DNA of 9,938 nucleotides from Planctomycetota bacterium (GTDB lineage Bacteria; Planctomycetota; SZUA-567): positions 1 through 9,938 of the forward strand of contig JAITKH010000081.1 of NCBI GenBank assembly GCA_031278535.1. Reading direction: 5' to 3'. Numbering within the stretch: the stretch's first letter is position 1; the number at the start of each line of letters is the position of its first letter. Below the pieces are notes generated by a model. It did no database searches, was not told the origin of the DNA, and was given only the letters and a program-made list of their open reading frames with translations. The position numbers were made by a program, and so were the translations under genes. Below, piece by piece: positions 7,771-9,938 of this stretch.

Positions 7771-7861
7771 GTCGTCGTGATCCGCGCCGGCCTTTCCCGA
7801 TCCGGATCAACCGTTTTCCAGTCCGGACCGCATTCGCGAAAATTTTTGGTTCATGTCCACA

Positions 7862-7924
7862 AATAAGTGATCGCAAGAATCAACTTATGGTTCCCAATAC
7901 GGATTGATGTGTTCGTCACTTATT
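7862..7924. repeat. Inverted repeats upstream of cas10, possible operator
   Basis: AATAAGTGA (7862-7870) is exactly complementary to TCACTTATT (7916-7924), with 45 bases between them. Inside lie a 5-bp stem (ATCAA 7879-7883 with TTGAT 7904-7908) and a third partial site ACTTAT (7883-7888), which can also pair with ATAAGT at 7863-7868. The centre is about 140 bp upstream of the cas10 start. This fits a multi-site binding region for a regulator or alternative RNA folds in the leader. The repeats are seen directly; the role is inferred. Confidence 0.5.
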
Positions 7925-8420
7925 CGAAAACATGAGCCAATTTTTTTTGTCCTGGCGCCCTCCGTCTCTGCCCCGGAAAGACAGGAACGCTTTTTCCCGG
8001 TGGGGATCCCTTCGTCCCGTCGGAGAATCGTCTTCGGGCGATCCGCGAAACAGGCATTGCGTCCGCGTCCCTGCATGGCGAAAGAGTCCTGACCTTGTGA
8101 TAAGGGGAAAGGAGGAACCCGGACCCAGAAATCCCATAATTTTCCCTATTTTACAAATGTGCCGTCATGTCGTCAACTCCCGAAAAAATAATTCACCACA
8201 TGGATGCAGTGGAATTTTAAAGATTACCCCGACCAAACGATGGCACGTACATAGGAGGAGGATGGGTTTCGTCGACACGGATGCCCACAGGACTTGCCGG
8301 GTATACACCAGGCGTTTGCGCAGATTTCCCCGTTCGCAGGTCCGTATCGGCTTCCATTTGCGTTCCGGAGTGATTTTTGCCAATTCCGGTGGCTGGGGGA
8401 ATCCGGCTCCTTGAGGCGAG

Positions 8421-8448
8421 GCCGTCCGCGCCTGCGAAACGCGGCGGC
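8421..8448 (+). repeat. GC-rich hairpin upstream of ptsI
   Basis: GCCG-T-CCGCG (8421-8430) pairs with CGCGGCGGC (8440-8448), giving nine GC pairs with one bulged base and a 9-base loop. No T run follows, so it is not a standard terminator. It could be a stable structure in the ptsI leader, or a by-product of high GC. Confidence 0.4.
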
Positions 8449-8705
8449 GGGGGTTCATAGGCGGCAACTGTTTAGGCCAGCGCTGTACCTGCCCGGTTGT
8501 TTCAGGAAAAACCCCCGGGTGTTTACATCCAGCCGCAAATCGTTATACTCGTTTTTCGACTGGTTCCGCAAAGGGACGTATTGCGGGACGGAGCGGATTG
8601 CCACCTTCCAGCCGCCGAGTTGGAGTTTTCCCGCTTGATTTCGAAGCGAGGCGCTGGATGCGGGCGTTAGGAGGCTGCGGGAAGCATTTCCCCGGCCGGT
8701 TTGGC

Positions 8706-8713
8706 GGGAGAGG
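8706..8713 (+). promoter_or_regulatory. ptsI: Probable ribosome binding site of ptsI
   Basis: GGGAGAGG lies 12 bases before the ATG at 8726, slightly farther than the usual 5-9 bases. No in-frame ATG occurs between the upstream stop (8636-8638) and 8726. Confidence 0.45.
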
Positions 8714-8725
8714 CTGGCGAACGTC

Positions 8726-9938
8726 ATGGAAACTATTATCCGGGGTATACCGGCGTCGCAAGGCATCGCAATCGGTCCTGCCTATGTACTTGGATCGTTC
8801 GAAACCAAGCTCCCTCCTTCCTATCTTCCGGACGAGGAACTGATCCCTGCCGAGGTTGAACGTTTCCGGATCGCCGTGACCAAAGCCCAGTCCGAAGTGG
8901 AAAAAGTGAAACTGAGCGTGCAGGCCGACGCCAAGCAGGATGTCAGTCCAATTTTCGAGGCTCATATCCTTATCCTTTCCGATCATTCCTTCAACCAGGA
9001 GGTCCTCAGGCGTATCCAGCGGAATCGTATGACTGCCGGTTACGCCGTCCAGTGCACCATGGGAGAATATATTCGCGGACTCAAGGGAAAACCTTTCCTC
9101 GCTCCCCGCATCAACGATATGGAAGATATTGAGCGCCGGTTGCTCCGGGCCATCCTCGGCCGGCAATATGAGGAACTCGCCTCTCTTAGGCGAGAAGTGG
9201 TGGTAATAGCCCGGGATCTCACGCCTTCGCAAACCGCCGACATGGATCGGACGAAAATACTCGGCTTCGCCACAGATATTGGCGGTACCACCGGCCATAC
9301 CGCCATTGTCGCCAGGGCCCGGCAGATTCCAGCTGTTGTGGGCCTGGGGAATATAGCCGAAACCATCCCCTCCGGGACGGAAGTGATTCTCGACGGTTCC
9401 CGCGGACTCCTTATCCTGCAACCCCAGGACGCCACCCGGTCTTCTTACGAGAAGCGCCGGGCCGACTATCAGCGCTTCGGGGCGGCGGCCATCGCCGAGG
9501 CCGGCAGGCCGGCCGTGACCCGGGACGGTTGCCGGGTGCATATCGAGGCGAATATCGAATTCCCTCACGAGACCGATTCGGCTCTCAGCAATTCGGCGGA
9601 TGGCATCGGGCTCTATCGCACCGAATTCTTATACGTCAATTACAAAGGCCAACCGGACGAGGCAGCCCATTTCGACGCCTATTCGCGGGTGGTGAAGGCC
9701 ATGACCGGCCGGCCGGTGACCATTCGCACCCTGGATTTGGGATATGACAAGGCATTTCACGCCCAGGGCGGCGACGATTTTCCCGTGGAAAGGAATCCCG
9801 GCCTTGGCTGTCGCGCCATCCGCTACTGCCTTGCGAACCTCGACATTTTCCGGGCCCAGATACGCGCCATTTGCCGCGCCTCCGCTTTTGGAGTGGTCCG
9901 GCTCCTCATCCCCATGGTTACTTCCCGGGAGGAAGTGC
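8726..9938 (+). CDS. ptsI: Phosphoenolpyruvate-protein phosphotransferase (PTS enzyme I), 5' part
   Basis: Cytoplasmic enzyme I takes phosphate from phosphoenolpyruvate on a histidine and passes it to HPr. The window covers 404 codons of an expected 570-590; the rest lies beyond the right edge. The N-terminus (G-I-P-A-S-Q-G-I-A-I-G-P-A, 7-19) is typical. The helical HPr-binding region follows (about 35-145). The swivelling phosphohistidine domain has TDIGGTTGHTAIVARA (183-198), with His191 as the likely phosphorylated residue. The PEP-binding barrel has GIGLYRTEFLY (293-303, Arg298), VTIRTLDLGYDK (331-342, Arg334), N-P-G-L-G-C-R-A-I-R (357-366) and L-L-I-P-M-V-T-S-R-E-E-V (393-404). All key residues are present. 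HPr (ptsH), often found just upstream, is not in the 970 bp before it. It is transcribed away from the CRISPR operon and is probably unrelated to it. Confidence 0.96.
   Translation, partial: METIIRGIPASQGIAIGPAYVLGSFETKLPPSYLPDEELIPAEVERFRIAVTKAQSEVEKVKLSVQADAKQDVSPIFEAHILILSDHSFNQEVLRRIQRNRMTAGYAVQCTMGEYIRGLKGKPFLAPRINDMEDIERRLLRAILGRQYEELASLRREVVVIARDLTPSQTADMDRTKILGFATDIGGTTGHTAIVARARQIPAVVGLGNIAETIPSGTEVILDGSRGLLILQPQDATRSSYEKRRADYQRFGAAAIAEAGRPAVTRDGCRVHIEANIEFPHETDSALSNSADGIGLYRTEFLYVNYKGQPDEAAHFDAYSRVVKAMTGRPVTIRTLDLGYDKAFHAQGGDDFPVERNPGLGCRAIRYCLANLDIFRAQIRAICRASAFGVVRLLIPMVTSREEV

Larger units (their letters stand above)
7756..8725. other. 970-bp divergent intergenic region between cas10 and ptsI
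   Basis: I see no convincing gene here. The short open frames on both strands (for example 7932-8414 plus, 8165-8467 minus, 8455-8766 minus) overlap one another and encode Arg/Ser/Pro-rich peptides with no recognisable motif. No tRNA, repeat-spacer array or HPr-like sequence (no G-I-H-A-R-P motif) was found. The region should hold promoters for both divergent genes, but no strong -35/-10 pair is evident. It does hold the inverted repeats at 7862-7924, a T8 run at 7941-7948, a near-palindrome at 8509-8524 and the GC hairpin at 8421-8448. Confidence 0.5.

Noticed and set aside
7885..8467. Short overlapping frames on both strands between cas10 and ptsI
   Set aside because: They overlap one another, have no motif and, except for one AGGAGG site, no ribosome binding sites.
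7756..8725. CRISPR array or tRNA in the divergent gap
   Set aside because: No unit of 20 or more bases recurs at regular spacing, and no cloverleaf with a standard T-loop was found by eye.
8543..9568. 341-codon open frame on the minus strand
   Set aside because: Antisense to ptsI, which is firmly identified by its phosphohistidine and PEP-binding motifs.

Overview
The window holds a compact type III-like CRISPR effector operon on the minus strand (about 7755 down to 205). A 970-bp divergent gap follows, then the 5' part of a plus-strand ptsI gene (phosphotransferase system enzyme I) that runs off the right edge. GC content is fairly high, Shine-Dalgarno sites are clear, and genes in the operon are 1 to 30 bp apart, so this is a bacterial chromosome. 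An anaerobic Gram-negative lineage of the Lentisphaerota/Planctomycetota kind is possible, but that is a low-confidence guess from gene style only.

The operon, in order of transcription, has four genes. The first is a short Cas10-like protein (543 aa) with two palm-type regions and an intact GGDD motif but no N-terminal HD nuclease domain. The second is a 677-aa Csx10-like protein with several RAMP motifs and a helical tail. The third is a 481-aa protein made of two fused Cas7/Csm3-like RAMP units. The fourth is a 795-aa RAMP protein resembling the TIGR03986 family, with a small extra N-terminal domain, a flexible linker and a basic C-terminal tail. Together they look like one crRNA-guided RNA-targeting complex, with Cas10 as the probable cyclic-oligoadenylate synthase. 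The gene content is closest to type III-D-like systems, but the subtype is not certain. No CRISPR array, cas1/cas2, separate cas6, CARF effector or separate small subunit is visible in the window.

The 204 bp at the left edge contain no supported gene, only a perfect 7-bp hairpin. The gap between cas10 and ptsI holds a set of inverted repeats just upstream of cas10, a GC-rich hairpin nearer ptsI and no convincing gene; ptsH (HPr) is not there. The CRISPR operon and ptsI are divergent and probably unrelated in function.
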